This document shows, one piece after another, positions 43,201-53,255 of a stretch of 64,000 nucleotides of DNA. The stretch lies in contig CAUEEP010000749.1 in assembly GCA_958450365.1 (NCBI GenBank), forward strand, positions 62,001-126,000, written 5' to 3'. Position 1 is the stretch's first letter. The number at the start of each line of letters is the position of its first letter. The DNA comes from Mesorhabditis belari. Taxonomy: Eukaryota; Nematoda; Chromadorea; Rhabditida; Rhabditidae. Both the position numbers and the translations under genes were made by a program. The notes under the pieces are model-generated. The model made no database searches and had not been told where the DNA came from. It saw only the letters and a program-made list of their open reading frames with translations.

Positions 43201-44979
43201 GCATAGTTTGATCAAACTATGCGTTTGATCGTTTGAGAGATCAAACTTTGCGTTTGATCTCTCAAACCCCTCCCCTTCCTTCCTGCTCCCCCTTCGAGAC
43301 CCCTATAACAATACGGAAATCTATCTCTTAATCCTTCAAAGCAACATTGACCCACCCTGATACTATCTGAAGCAACACCGACATCTATACTGGGACAATC
43401 GACGCGACTAACATTAGGTCCTAATGCCTCGCGTCCCTCCGAGACCCCTGCAACAATACCTTCGTTGCGAGGCAACTCAAAGTTGCATACTTCAACCCCA
43501 TGCTTGTTAACATTTAACGCGAAAAGTTTGGAGCGGACGGGAATCGAACCCGGCACCCTCTTGGGGCGGTCGTTTTGTAGACGGGACGCTAACCACCCCG
43601 GCCACCCAAAGACAAAGGCAAAAAAGGGGCGTGGTTTCGAGGTTTTTCTGATTTTCTGGCGGGTTTTTAATGGAAAACTTGTTTCGACGAAAAAGGATGT
43701 ACCTAATCATTTTTCATTCCCTATCGATCAAAAAAAAAGTTTCACGAAATCGGTTCACGGGGAGCCGAGATCCAGAGTGTGACGGACACTTCTCTTTTAG
43801 ATATAGTAGATTATATAATAGCAAAAAAAATGAGCGAATTCTATGGTGAAATGAGAGAGTTAGGTGATGGTAAAGTCGCCGACATTTGCACCAACCTAAT
43901 ACATAGTAGATTTACCGTAAAAATAGCTTCCATATTGAACTTTTCTATTCAAAACCAACCTCGCAATTGCGAGATGACTCGGGTCCGTAGAGTTGCACCA
44001 AATCGTCGGAGGTGAAATTTGCTTGGGCGATCTCGTCGTAAACCTCTTTGCGTAGTTTCTCCGATTCACCGTCAAATGGACGCACCTCGTCCGTCTTGAC
44101 AAAGTGATCTAAAGTAACGCCATGATAAATGCACCACGAGATATGTAGCAAAAGTTATGAAGAGTTTCATGAAAAATTGAAAAAGTTGATAAATTTGTCT
44201 TCCTAAATACTTTAGATCTGGGAAATATTAGGCGTGTGAAAAAGTAATCCACGTTTTTTATTTTTATCTGATGACCAAATGAGACGCTGTCTTCTCGAAA
44301 ACCCTCGTTCAACCTCTTCAGAAATAGGCCTTACATTAAATTGTGATGGGTCAACCGTAAGGAAACGCTTAAATGCCATGAATTTTATCAAAAAGTTGGA
44401 CAAATGGATACCGCATGAACGATAACGCGCGACCACATGTCTCTTTACAGACTCGACAAAAAATCCAGAGTGTTGGATGGGAGGTTTTACCACATCCACC
44501 TTATAGTCCAGACCTTTCTCCATCTGATTATTATTTATTATTGTCTCTGTCTAACTTTTTGGCCAATAAACGGTTTAATTCCGAAGAAGATGTCAAAGCC
44601 GAGGTCTATCTTTTCTTCGCCTCTAAGGACCAAGATTTTTATTATCGTGGAATGTCTTTACTTGTAGAACGTTGGCAAAAGGTTGGTCTTTCGAATGGTG
44701 ATTACTTCGTTGAATAAAAATTATTTTAACGAAACTTGTGGTCTTTTATATTTAAACGTTAAAAACGTGGATTACTTTTTCACACACCTAATATCTTACT
44801 GGAACTTCTTCGTCTTACTTCGTTTCCGCCTTTTTAGGTGTGAACACCCAAACTCACGTTTCGCAAACTGCCACTGTTCTGACTGTTCTGACTGTCCGGA
44901 ACGATGGTTGCATGTGGGAACAGCAAAGCGAAGTCGCTCGAGCTGTGCCAGATATTCCGGATTATCGTAGTTGCTGACG
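40228..44979 (-). CDS. Paralogue A of an unrecognised two-gene family, partial model
   Basis: Exons with matching phases: 44858-44979 (1 nt, 40 codons, 1 nt: ...SNYDNPEYLAQLERLRFAVP...), 43960-44108 (2 nt, 49 codons: ...EIAQANFTSDDLVQLYGPE...), 42814-42999 (62 codons: ...VREAFGF...NPYALVAEE...LKYFQ) and 40237-40368 (...CPSNIDKAFDATLKLLG...). The last reads on to a TAA at 40228-40230. An exon between 42814 and 40368 is probably missing, because paralogue B has about 50 extra residues there. The layout and intron phases mirror paralogue B (46291-49305). Introns hold a deleted mariner (44229-44790), a tRNA-like sequence and three MITE-type elements. No signal peptide or catalytic motif is visible. 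The function is unknown and I do not assign a family. Confidence 0.55.
40465..41006. mobile_element. Mariner-type MITE (GGTTGGCAATAATGAAATTTCG ends) in paralogue A intron
   Basis: Terminal inverted repeats of about 25 bp. The left end follows an inverted CCGTATTTATTCTATTAG word that also borders the next element. No ORF. Confidence 0.75.
41193..41486. mobile_element. Foldback, ATTACCGTATTTATTCTAT ends, inside a longer inverted duplication
   Basis: Ends ATTACCGTATTTATTCTAT/ATAGAATAAATACGGTAAT. Beyond them another 35 bp (GTTAGAGAGTAAGCAAAGACATC) are also mirrored on both sides (41153-41192 and 41487-41526), so flanking host sequence was duplicated in inverse with the element. Confidence 0.75.
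41722..41800 (+). pseudogene. tRNA-like sequence
   Basis: A-box-like GTGGGCTAGTGGGTAG and B-box GGGTTCGAATCCCC are well formed. The acceptor and anticodon stems are not. It lies between exons of paralogue A on the opposite strand. Confidence 0.45.
42209..42751. mobile_element. Mariner-type MITE, CAGGGTGCGGCAAAAGTTCTG ends
   Basis: Inverted ends CAGGGTGCGGCAAAAGTTCTG and CAGAACTTTGGCCGCACCCCG, bordered by TA. The interior has mirrored TTGGCTATCTTTT/AAAAGATTGGCAA-like blocks. Related to 335-916. Confidence 0.75.
43529..43605 (-). pseudogene. tRNA-like sequence, class II
   Basis: Minus strand GGCCGGGGTGGTTAGCGTCCC and a perfect B box and T arm (CCGGGTTCGATTCCCG). The acceptor ends do not pair. 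A relic or SINE head in the paralogue A intron. Confidence 0.5.
44229..44790 (+). mobile_element. Internally deleted mariner element
   Basis: TA-flanked with 28-bp ends GGCGTGTGAAAAAGTAATCC / GGATTACTTTTTCACACACC. The plus strand retains the end of the HTH domain (LDKWIPHE) joined directly to the C-terminal catalytic part (DNARPHVS ... HPPYSPDLSPSDYYL ... RWQKVGLSNGDYF, 44415-44717). The first two catalytic aspartates and their surroundings are missing, so it cannot be autonomous. Confidence 0.9.
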
Positions 44980-45179
44980 CTGTTTTGACTCTCAGTCGTC
45001 GGACGTAACTATGTTGGGTTTTAGCACTAGTTTTTTACACTATGGGCTTTTACAATACACATTCTGATTCTGATTAAGTCTATTTTAGTCTTAAGATATG
45101 TTTATTGAAGTTTTAGAGCGGTTTCAACTCTTTTTTTTCTGATGACTTGTCTGCCGAAAAGGTCTGTCTTTGGGCTTGA

Positions 45180-46165
45180 ACTAGACATGGCTAACGATAA
45201 AGATAACGAGATAACGAGATAACGAGATAACGAGATAACGAGATAACGAGATAACGAGATAACGAGATAACGAGATAACGAGAGTCAACGAGACAACCTC
45301 ATAGATTTTCATAGAGACACGAAACAATTTTTCGTTGAAAGTAGGAGAAAGAGGGTGAGAAACAATCTCAGGGCAATTCTCAAATGTGAAAACAGCGACC
45401 GAGTTCAACTGAAGTCATTCCTCGCCCTCTTTCTCCTAGCTTTGAAAAACAAATGTTCAATGTAGCTTTACTTTGAGAATCTACATCAAATTGGCTACAA
45501 AATGAGCTATTAGGCAAGTTTTTTGGCTGAGTGGAAAATTTTTTATAGCCATTTTTATAGCCAAAAATTTTCTACTGAACCAAATGAGCTAATTTCAAAA
45601 ATTTATTATAAAATATATGTATTATGAACATTTTTTATGTGGGTGACTTTTTGATTGGATGCCCGGAAATACCCTCATTCGTTAGCGGCTGAATTTCGTA
45701 AACGGCTATGACATATAAACTACTGAACAATGAAATATCATATTTGAAAAAATATCATCACTTTCGCGTGCCTGCAACTCCCTTGTCTTTATCGTATCTA
45801 AATATTAATATTACCATTGTGTAGCCCTTGAAAAGAGCTTTCAGAAAATGTACAACACTAATAGTTTAAACTCAAAGACGAGGGAGTTACAGACGCGCGA
45901 AAGTGACGATCTTTTTTCAAATATGATATTTCATCGTCCAGTACTGTAACTTGTCTCGTTAACGCACCTCTCTGATCGAGACAAACCATCTATCCAAGGC
46001 TTTGGCAAGATTTTTCAAGGGATTGTCTTAAGTTGTGGGTGAATATTTGGTATCAAATGAAAGCTAAAAACACCAGCTTTCCAAGATAATAAAACTCAGG
46101 CATTTTAGAAGTCTCTATGAAAATCTATGAGGTTGTCTAGTTAACTCTCGTTAGCCATGTCTAGC
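45180..46165. mobile_element. Nested foldback with an 8-bp AACGAGAT tandem array
   Basis: Outer arms: CATGGCTAACGA...CAACCTCATAGATTTTCATAGAGAC at 45187-45320, complement at 46103-46162. An (AACGAGAT)n array of about ten units sits at 45205-45281. An inner pair of arms (GAAATATCATATTTGAAAAA...ACTTTCGCG(T/C)G) lies at 45730-45770 and 45890-45935. A lone outer arm is at 43090-43140. Confidence 0.75.
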
Positions 46166-46290
46166 ATGAACATCAAAGGGCGGTGGCGCCTTGCAAACGC
46201 AAAATAAGCTTTAAAACTTTTTCAAAACTATTTGAAATTATCTTTTTTTGCTGAATGTTATAAAACTGTGTTTAGTGGATTTATTAGTTA

Positions 46291-49200
46291 TTAGAAAAGG
46301 CTCATTATTAGTGAACCTACCATCTTGTGGGCCCTCTGAAGGGCTGAAAATAATTCGTTGGACACGTCGTGCGCCTCGTCGACGGCATGATCAATTATGG
46401 TAGAGTTGACGGCAACTCTTGTATTGATTTTTCGCAACTTTGCCCGAAAAGTGGCTCCGATTTCCGGGAATTTTCGACGTAGGTATCTGGCGGCCATGTA
46501 GCGACGATCGTGCTCCAACGGAACCTCCCAGTGAGGATTTCGGTATCCCGATAGATCTCTACTCATCGAGAAGATCGTCAGTTGAAAATACTTGGCACTT
46601 TTGTTCGAGGCGAATTGTGGGGACCCACTCGGGTGAATCGGCCGCTCGACGACGAGTCCCAACGGATTGGGTGCCTGTTCGGCGAGATCGAACGCCTCTC
46701 GGATGGCACACAATTGAATCCAGTTGGTCACCTCGACTAGGTGAAGCCACTCGGCATGGTCTTGCCAAAACGATGTCCGAAAAACGGCGCTCTGGAAACA
46801 GGAAACAACCTTCTATAAGTGCTTAGCTGAGTCGCTGGGTTCTAACAAATAGATGTTGGGTATATGTTGTGCATAACAAGTCTTAATAAGTGATAGCACG
46901 TTCGCAAAATATACCGGTACTAGAGTATTTTACGAACCCCACCCTTTCTACGTTTTCTGAGGTAATCGAGGTTGACATGACATTTATAAGAGTTATACAA
47001 GTTTTCTGAAACTGCCGAGTGGCAGTGGTTTAGAATGCAAGGCCAACCCTCTCTAGTTTGAATCGGGTTTGATAGAGTGCTCCGTTTTTGTATTCCGCTG
47101 ATTCCGCTGATTCCGAATCTGCTTTCCGTTTTTGCAACGAAGCGCTCCATCAAAAGTTATAAGCGTGTAAAGTTTTGTATGGAATTTTAAAAATTATCCC
47201 TCTGGTGTTAAAAAGTATCCCTCATCCTATGAGAAGCAGTTTAAAATAAACTTGTATTTGAAACGGAGAACAATTAACTTTGGAAATCTAAAAAAGCAAA
47301 AGAAAAAATTTGAACGCCCGATTCAAACTAGAGAGGGTTGGCCTTGCATTCTAAACCACTGCCACTTGACCACCACTGCTTCTTAACGTGCCTGGGGAAT
47401 CTGCTTATAAAGTCGAGGGATGATTTTTGCAAAAACGGAACGCAGATTCGGAATCAGCGTGAAATTCTGCGTCGAGTGGTCTACGGCTCGTGTTATTTGG
47501 TCACCACACCCGGTTGACCTTCCCTTGTCAGTATAATCGATTACCTTAATAGAATTTAAATGGGAAATTAATCAAAAACAAGTGGACAAAAGTGGTTCCC
47601 CACAGTAACAATGGTTAGAATGCTAGAACTTTTTATTAGTATGACGGTGTGAGAGGGAGTTGGAAAATACAGGGTCTTCAAAAAAAAGCCCCCATTTCAA
47701 CTCAAATTTCTGGAAAAGTTTAAGTGACTCAAGGTGGTGTCTTGGTGTGAAAGTTGTTGTTTTGACGTCGCAATTTTTCGAGTTTTTTCGAGATTTTCCT
47801 AGTTACATGTGATTTGTAACGGTCTAGGAGATGAGCCTTGCTTTCGTTTTTTTTTCCATTCATCTTACAGTTAGTTTTGGCCTTCATTGTGGTCCGACTA
47901 CGAAAAGTTCCGGATTCTCCATGATTCATGAAGCGGAGAATCCGGAACTTTTCGTGGAGTGGAGAATCCGGAACTTTTCGTAGTCGGACCACAATGAAGG
48001 CCAAAACTAACTGTAAGATGGTTGGGGAGTTGAATGGAAAAAAAAACGAAAGCAAGGCTCATCTCCTGGACCGTTACAAATCACATGTAACTAGGAAAAT
48101 CTCAAAAAAACTCGAAAAATTGCGAGCCGCCACTTCTTCTAAGTGGGCCAATCTTTATGATTGTAGATCTCAACAAGTGCAACAAAGTAACACCAAAATC
48201 ATAAAGATTAGCCCACTTAGAAGACTTGAACCACTTAGAAGCCACTTGAACTCGGAGGGGATTGATATCGGTTTGGCTGAATGGATACGGGATCGTCGAG
48301 GCGAGAAGAAACGAGTGACACGCCGGATTATCTGGAATGAAGCGGCTAATCGATTCAAAAAAGCTGAAATTTCTTTCAAAAGAACCCATGGCTGGATGGA
48401 GTCGTTATTGAGGCGTCACCAACTTTCTTTGAGGGCACCAACAACAACTTGTCAGAAGCTGCCGAGCAAATTTGACAAGGCCATCGTCGAGCACATTCTG
48501 AGGCTGAACAAGACAATCAAAGAAGGCGATTACAAGCACATTGTTGCTTGCGATGAGACGGCGGTTTGGTTGGATGCTTCGACGAGCAAGTGCATCGAAG
48601 CGGTTGGAGCCAAAGAAGTTGGTGTTAGAGATCAGAGACGGAAATCGGACATAGACGGAAATCGGACATAGACGGAAATCGAGGACCTCTTGGGGCCGCT
48701 CGCATCGACGGGATTTCAAGGACATCGAGGAGTTGATGATCAAGAAAATGATGAATTCATTGATTCGGATGTTTCTATTGATTTCGCTTGTTAGTTGTTT
48801 TTGTTTCGTTTTGCTGCTCAAATGGTTAAAACCAATAAAAACTAAAGAAAAAGTTTGCTTTTGAAAAAATTATTTGAATGTATCCTGATTTGGTAACTTG
48901 AATAGTAGTGTAAAATAGTGACCCACCCTCTAATAGTGCCCCACCCTCTAATAGTACCCCACCCTAGAGGGGGAGGGAAAAAATAGCACCCCATGGGGTC
49001 CAATTACAGTATTTACGGTAGGAAAATCTCGAAAAAAGTCGAAAAATTGCGACGTCAAAAAACAGCTTTAACACCAAGACAACACCTTGAGTCACTTAAA
49101 CTTTTCCAGAAATTTGAGTTGAAATGGGGAACATTTTTCTGAACACCCTGCAGTATATGGCGCAATATGATTAAAGAAAATACGGTATATGAACTCACTA

Positions 49201-49305
49201 AACACGCGGGTCCAAACAAATGTCTTTGGTCTTCAGCGGTTAGCTTCCAGCTAGCGATTCGAGGGAACAGCTCACGGTGTGGATGAGATTGATGAGGTAA
49301 AAGCT
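46291..49305 (-). CDS. Paralogue B of the same unrecognised family, partial model
   Basis: Exon 49199-49305 (2 nt then 35 codons: ...RELFPRIASWKLTAEDQRH...LFGPA) joins in phase 0 to a long exon 46321-46791 (157 codons: SAVFRTSFWQDHAEW... IREAFDLA... NPLGLVVE... KYFQL ... IDHAVDEAHDVSNELFSALQ). Reading on gives a stop at 46291-46293, and a GTAGGT donor at 46320 is an alternative. It aligns by eye with paralogue A: (F/Y)..IA...(F/L)T.(E/D)D...L(F/Y)GP, REAF, NP..LV.E, KYFQ, ID.A.D...L. The 5' end is missing; a possible first exon is at 50514-50618. The 2.4-kb intron contains a Tigger-like element and a foldback. No catalytic residues or membrane segments are apparent. Confidence 0.55.
47013..47380. 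mobile_element. Foldback, CTGCCGAGTGGCAGTGGTTTAG ends
   Basis: Arms of about 55 bp share GTGGTTTAGAATGCAAGGCC and AACCCTCTCTAGTTTGAATC in inverted orientation. The word order (TGGCAGTGGTTTAGA ... TTTGAATCGGG) loosely recalls tRNA promoter boxes. Confidence 0.75.
47928..48671 (+). pseudogene. Tigger/CENP-B-like transposase, truncated in the DDE domain
   Basis: A basic N-terminus is followed by a CENP-B-type HTH region (IIWNEAANRFKKAEISFKRT, HGWMESLLRRH) and the start of the DDE fold (HIVACDETAVWLD), giving the first catalytic Asp. The frame then collapses in a short GACGGAAATCGGACATA duplication at 48640-48680. About 100 bp later an acidic tail typical of the C-terminus (DDQENDEFIDSDVSIDF) is open to TAG at 48795. 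Most of the catalytic domain is deleted. Confidence 0.75.
48132..48240. mobile_element. Hairpin MITE inserted in frame in the transposase ORF
   Basis: TCTAAGTGGGCCAATCTTTATG and CATAAAGATTAGCCCACTTAGA form the arms. The same core occurs in the foldback at 35146-35392. The transposase frame reads through it without a stop. Confidence 0.75.
48938..49021. mobile_element. MITE of the CCACCCTAGAGGGGGAGGG family
   Basis: Ends CAATTACAGTATTTACGGTA on the right. The left is built of AATAGTGCCCCACCCTCT repeats. Inserted inside the Tigger-like element's right half. Confidence 0.7.
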
Positions 49306-49394
49306 CTGTAAAAATGAGGAGTGTGTTTTATCTCCCTTTGCTTGAGGTTTTCTTTCTACTACGAAACCTCACACCCTCTTTGGAAGGGTGTGAG

Positions 49395-49742
49395 GTAACG
49401 TGGTAGACATGGCTAACGATATTTTGGGGTTGCTCCCTTTCGGACACTCATATCGGCGCACTGAAAATTGCTAGCAATCTAAAACTTTTTTTTGTCAGAA
49501 AGCCAATATTGTTAGCTTCATCTTGATAATAAAAATTCTACAAATTAAGTAATTCAGTATAAATAATCTTTTTTTGTACTTTTTTGAAAATTTTTGTTAA
49601 GTGTTTAGTCTCAAAATGAGGCTGATAATCTAGGCCTGCTGATAGAAAAAGTTTCAGATTGGTAGCAAATTTCAGTGCGCTGATATGAGTGTCCGAAAGG
49701 GAGCAACCCCAAAATATCGCTAGCCATGTCTACCACGTTACC
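49395..49742. mobile_element. Foldback, GTAACGTGGTAGACATGGCTA ends
   Basis: Arms of about 78 bp are nearly perfect inverted copies (ATATTTTGGGGTTGCTCCC, GGACACTCATATC). AT-rich spacer; no ORF. Confidence 0.9.
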
Positions 49743-50513
49743 TTGATCAAACTTAAAGCCTTGTTAAGCCTCGTTAACAAGTCTATAGCGTAGTAAGCCT
49801 AAGTATTTTCATCGAAAATCGTCAATCTCGAAAGAAACCAACGTTTCACGTGGTTCGTGGATGGACTTTGTGAAGAAAGCACTTCCACTTCATTGATTCC
49901 ATTTGAAATGCATGCTGCATCGATAATAAATGAGAGCAAAAATAGTGGAATATACATGTGCAATCCAGAAAGTAGTAAGAGTCACAAAAAAGAAACGAGT
50001 ATGGCAAAGGGGGTGGGATACGGGGTCAAAAACAGGTCAGAAAATCACCTGTCGATTGTTCACTCTTCATGGCGCCTTGGGCAAATTTAGGAAATTTAGC
50101 CTTGGGCAAGTTCTAGAAAATTTAGCCTTTCCTAGAACAATAGCCATACATCGAGCGTCAATACAAAACAATTAGGAATCCATTTTTTTTGTCCTCTATA
50201 AAAAAGACAGCCATCTAGGTGATGGAAGTGAAATATACAAAGAAGATGTTGAAAAGAATCCATTACTTGTTTATCTGTAAGTGTAATGAATGTGAAACCT
50301 TTAATTGAAAGCATTACACTTTATTTATATAAAAATATTCAAATAAATTGAAGGACTGTAGATGGAGCCACACAATGCAAAGAAGAGTCCATTGGCTATG
50401 AAAAATAAAAATACAAATTAGAAATAACATGGAAATTGCAAAGCGAAAAATTCAAATCAGAATTCAAATGTTTCATTGGTGTTTTTTGTTCACGTTCTTA
50501 GGAATTTGTTCAC
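49743..50513. other. No supported gene
   Basis: Overlapping plus ORFs at 49857-50175 have no family signal. CCTTGGGCAA(A/G)TT(T/C)TAG is duplicated at 50080 and 50100. Confidence 0.3.
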
Positions 50514-50618
50514 GTTCTTAGGAATTTGTCCACTTTCGATCACTCCTCCTTGAATTTTGGCCATAGCCAACCGCCTCGGAAGTTGGTCGATCGAGTTTCG
50601 TATCGTATCCATATCCAT
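50514..50618 (-). CDS. Possible first coding exon (candidate 5' end of paralogue B)
   Basis: ATG followed by 35 codons (MDMDTIRNSIDQLPRRLAMA ... IESGQIPKN) to a GTGAAC donor in phase 0, on the same strand and upstream of paralogue B. The exon that would link it (homologous to 44858-44979) was not found, so the assignment is a guess. Confidence 0.25.
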
Positions 50619-50879
50619 ATTCAAAAAAAGATCAGCAAAAAGAAGGCTTTCTTTCTGACGCTAGAAAAAAAGCTACAGATGGGTTTTCGCCCTCAAAAAC
50701 CCAAACATTTTCGAGTTCAAGTTCTGAAATGGGCGAGAGTCAAAAATGCCCTCTGAAAATTTGATGAAAGTATTAAATAGACTAAAACAAAGTAAAGAAA
50801 ACAAAAAAGTAAGTAGATTTATGGTGAAATAGAGAAAATTAAAAGTCCGATTTCACGTATACGTGGATTTCATGTCTGC

Positions 50880-51035
50880 AACCAACAGATAACAGATGAC
50901 CAACAGATGACAGATGACCAACAGATGACAGATGACCAACAGATGACAGATGACCAACAGATGACAGATGACCAGCAGATAACAGATGACCAACAGATAA
51001 CAGATGACCAACAGATAACAGATGACCAACAGATG
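50880..51035. repeat. 18-bp minisatellite CAACAGATGACAGATGAC
   Basis: About eight units with AT/GA variants (CAACAGATAACAGATGAC). Confidence 0.95.
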
Positions 51036-51047
51036 ACTCTACTCGTA

Positions 51048-51309
51048 AAATTTAAAATTTTTTTTGCTTTCTTTTGCTAAACCTTTAAAAACACTTTTTA
51101 TTTATTTTAGAATGCCCAATAATATTTTTTAAGAACAGATAACAGTCAAAGACTCCGAAAATAAAGATCAGAACTAGGTTAGCACTTTTTGTCCATTTTC
51201 CGAGCTTTTGAGTGTCATCTGTTTTCAAAATTATTATTGGGGATTCTAATTCTAAAATAAATAAAAAGTGTTTTTAAAGGTTTAGCAAAAGAAAGCAAAA
51301 AAAATTTCA
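51048..51309. mobile_element. Foldback, TTTTTGCTTTCTTTTGCTAAAC arms
   Basis: Arms of about 75 bp (CTAAACCTTTAAAAACACTT, TTTATTTATTTTAGAAT) mirror each other around about 110 bp. Confidence 0.85.
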
Positions 51310-51344
51310 CAACCAGATCCGTGCCCGAGTCAAAAAAGCTATTG

Positions 51345-51480
51345 ACTTACAGAAAAGCTATTGGTAAGCTTACAGAAAGGGTTGACAAGCAAGTAAAACG
51401 GACTGTTAGAAATAGAAACCGATTCTACCGAATGGAATATTAAGAGGCACGTATCTAAATTTGGAAGTGGACCGTTAAAA
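51345..51480. repeat. Dispersed repeat, inverted partner of 37025-37160
   Basis: AAAGCTATTGGTAAGCTTAC, GGGTTGACAAGCAAGTAAAA and TCTAAATTTGGAAGTGGACC are the complement of the other copy, about 14 kb away. Confidence 0.85.
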
Positions 51481-52000
51481 ATCGAATCCGATTATACCGG
51501 ACCGCATAAAAGAGAGCTTTTGCCGAGATTTCCCCAAAGTTTTACTTGCTTCGAGGATGAAAGTCCTTGCATTTGTATTGTTCCTCTTCACGCTTCCGGT
51601 AATAATTGGATCTTGATAACTTTCCTTATTACTAAAATGCTATTGAATAAACTAGTTTAGCATATAGAAACGTGAATCAAATGACCATAATTTCAGTATT
51701 ACGAAGCCATAAATATAAAAGTGGATGGCATTGTATACACTACCATCAACCCATCCCATACAGAAAATATAATTAAGTTACAGAAATTCCCTTTTACAGT
51801 ACTTTTGAGCCATCCTGTACAAACAAGTAGGCTTTTCCTATTGTATTGGATTGTTTGTTTGTTTGTTTTTAAATTTAAAAAGAGATTTGTTACCAAAAAC
51901 CTATTGTGACGCTCATTGTGACGCTGCTTGTTGAAAATCAGCATTTGCTTGGCTCGAAAATGAGTGTGTGAGTAATTGAGATTTCTTGTTAACAAAAAAA
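51481..52000. other. No firm gene
   Basis: A plus-strand patch at 51557-51598 (ATGAAAGTCCTTGCATTTGT...) would encode a signal-peptide-like MKVLAFVLFLFTLPV and ends at a GTAATAA donor-like site. No further exon was found. The 130-codon minus ORF (51699-52091) overlaps the following foldback and is not supported. Confidence 0.25.
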
Positions 52001-52164
52001 ACAGGCTTGTTCTAAATGACGTCATAGGTCTGGGAGCATGTTTTTGGAAACATTGTCTGCTTTCTCGACGCTGTAAAGTCACTGTATCCACGCTTTACAA
52101 AGCCGATACTGTTTTCTAAAACGTGCTTCCGGGCCTATGACGTCATTTGGAACAAGCCTGTTAA
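52001..52164. mobile_element. Foldback, AACAGGCTTGTTCTAAATGACG ends
   Basis: Arms share CAGGCTTGTTC, ATGACGTCATAGG and GGAGCA(T/C)G TTTT in inverse order around a short spacer. The TGACGTCA palindrome in each arm matches a CRE-like motif, probably by chance. Confidence 0.85.
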
Positions 52165-52431
52165 AAATACGAATGAGTAATCTAGAAAATCCTCAACAAA
52201 AGCGCCTAACAGCATGAAATAATCGCTCAGAAATTCGCCTTCAGCTTTGGCGGTGTGTTCACATAAGTCTAAGTAGTTCTTGACTCGAATGCTCGTTTTT
52301 TCATTTTTTCATTTTTTTCATCAAATTGGTTGATTTGCCAGTTTTTTTACTCGCAATAAAGTTTTGAAAACTAGTGACTTTTTGCTGAAATTCATTGTAC
52401 AGACAGTTAAAATACAATTTAAAGAAAGAAT

Positions 52432-52551
52432 TTACACAGTAGGCTTGATCGTCTTTGGACAGTCTGTCAATTTGATGCATTTGCCAGCGAATCCGAAACG
52501 AACGTAACCCTTCTCACATTTGCAGCCTTGGAAGCATTCTTTTGTGCAGAT
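52432..52551 (-). CDS. Alternative last exon (4b) of the TIL inhibitor gene
   Basis: Acceptor CATTTTTAG, phase 0, 39 codons then TAA: ICTKECFQGCKCEKGYVRFG...AGKCIKLTDC.... It supplies cysteines 5-10 of a TIL domain and is a homologue of exon 4a (53256-53360), sharing CT(M/K)ECFQGCKC. It lies 0.7 kb downstream on the same strand and has no copy of the upstream half domain (exon 3) of its own. It should therefore be used as an alternative 3' exon, or be a leftover of a partial gene duplication. Isoform b would be 127 aa. Confidence 0.7.
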   Translation of the reverse strand: MCTKECFQGCKCEKGYVRFGFAGKCIKLTDCPKTIKPTV

Positions 52552-53255
52552 CTAAAAATGAAAATCTGTAAAATCTCTAGAACGATTATCTCTCGTAAAT
52601 CTCTAGAACAATTTGCTTAGCATTGAGAAGAGTTTTTAAAACAATTGATCTGTCTCCATTTCTTTTCAATTTCACAGTTAGACTATCAATTTTTTTGCGC
52701 AAAATAAAAATCCATAATTCTATTTTCTTTTCCAGAATCAATCATTTCCAGAAACAGAATCAGAAAGGGAAGAACACTGTCAGCTAATTTGTGTAAGCTA
52801 ATTCAGCTAATTCAAAATTCTCATCACTTCAAACCGCGAAAAGCTCAAGTTAAAGGTACCCTAAAGTTGAATCAATCATTTCAAGCATCAATCATTGTCT
52901 CTGGCGGATACTGTTGGCATTGATTCAAGCTATTAAATAATATATAACAGGCAATGTCATTTTTTTGTATACTCAGAAAAATCGCTTATATACAAATTTT
53001 AGTTGCTAGTTGCTAACTTAATATTATAGAAGAAATTATAGCTGGATTGGTTATAGAGTAGGCCTAGATTATCTATTGAACTAGAATTCCGTGAATTAAG
53101 TTGCTGTTTAACTATTCGGTTCAAGAGTATGTCAAAACCGATAACCGGGTCTAATAGCAAAAGCTCGGAAGCTTGCTTCATCGCAAAGCTTTTAGTCATC
53201 TGCAAGATGTATTTATTTACAGACAGCAAAAAAGGAAAAGTTTAGTCAACTTTGG

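Larger units (their letters stand above)
47670..49150 (+). mobile_element. Tigger/pogo-like DNA transposon, internally deleted
   Basis: Ends CAGGGTCTTC...CATTTCAACTCAAATTTCTGG and its complement closing ...ACACCCTG. A TA dinucleotide precedes the left end; the right flank is CA. Between them lies a transposase ORF and an acidic tail fragment. The N-terminal 130 bp are present twice in inverse orientation (47750-47930 and 47940-48130), and two smaller MITEs are inserted. Located in the intron of paralogue B. Confidence 0.8.

Noticed and set aside
46440..46826. 128-codon plus ORF opposite paralogue B.
   Set aside because: Shadow of the long minus exon, which has the family pattern and splice signals.
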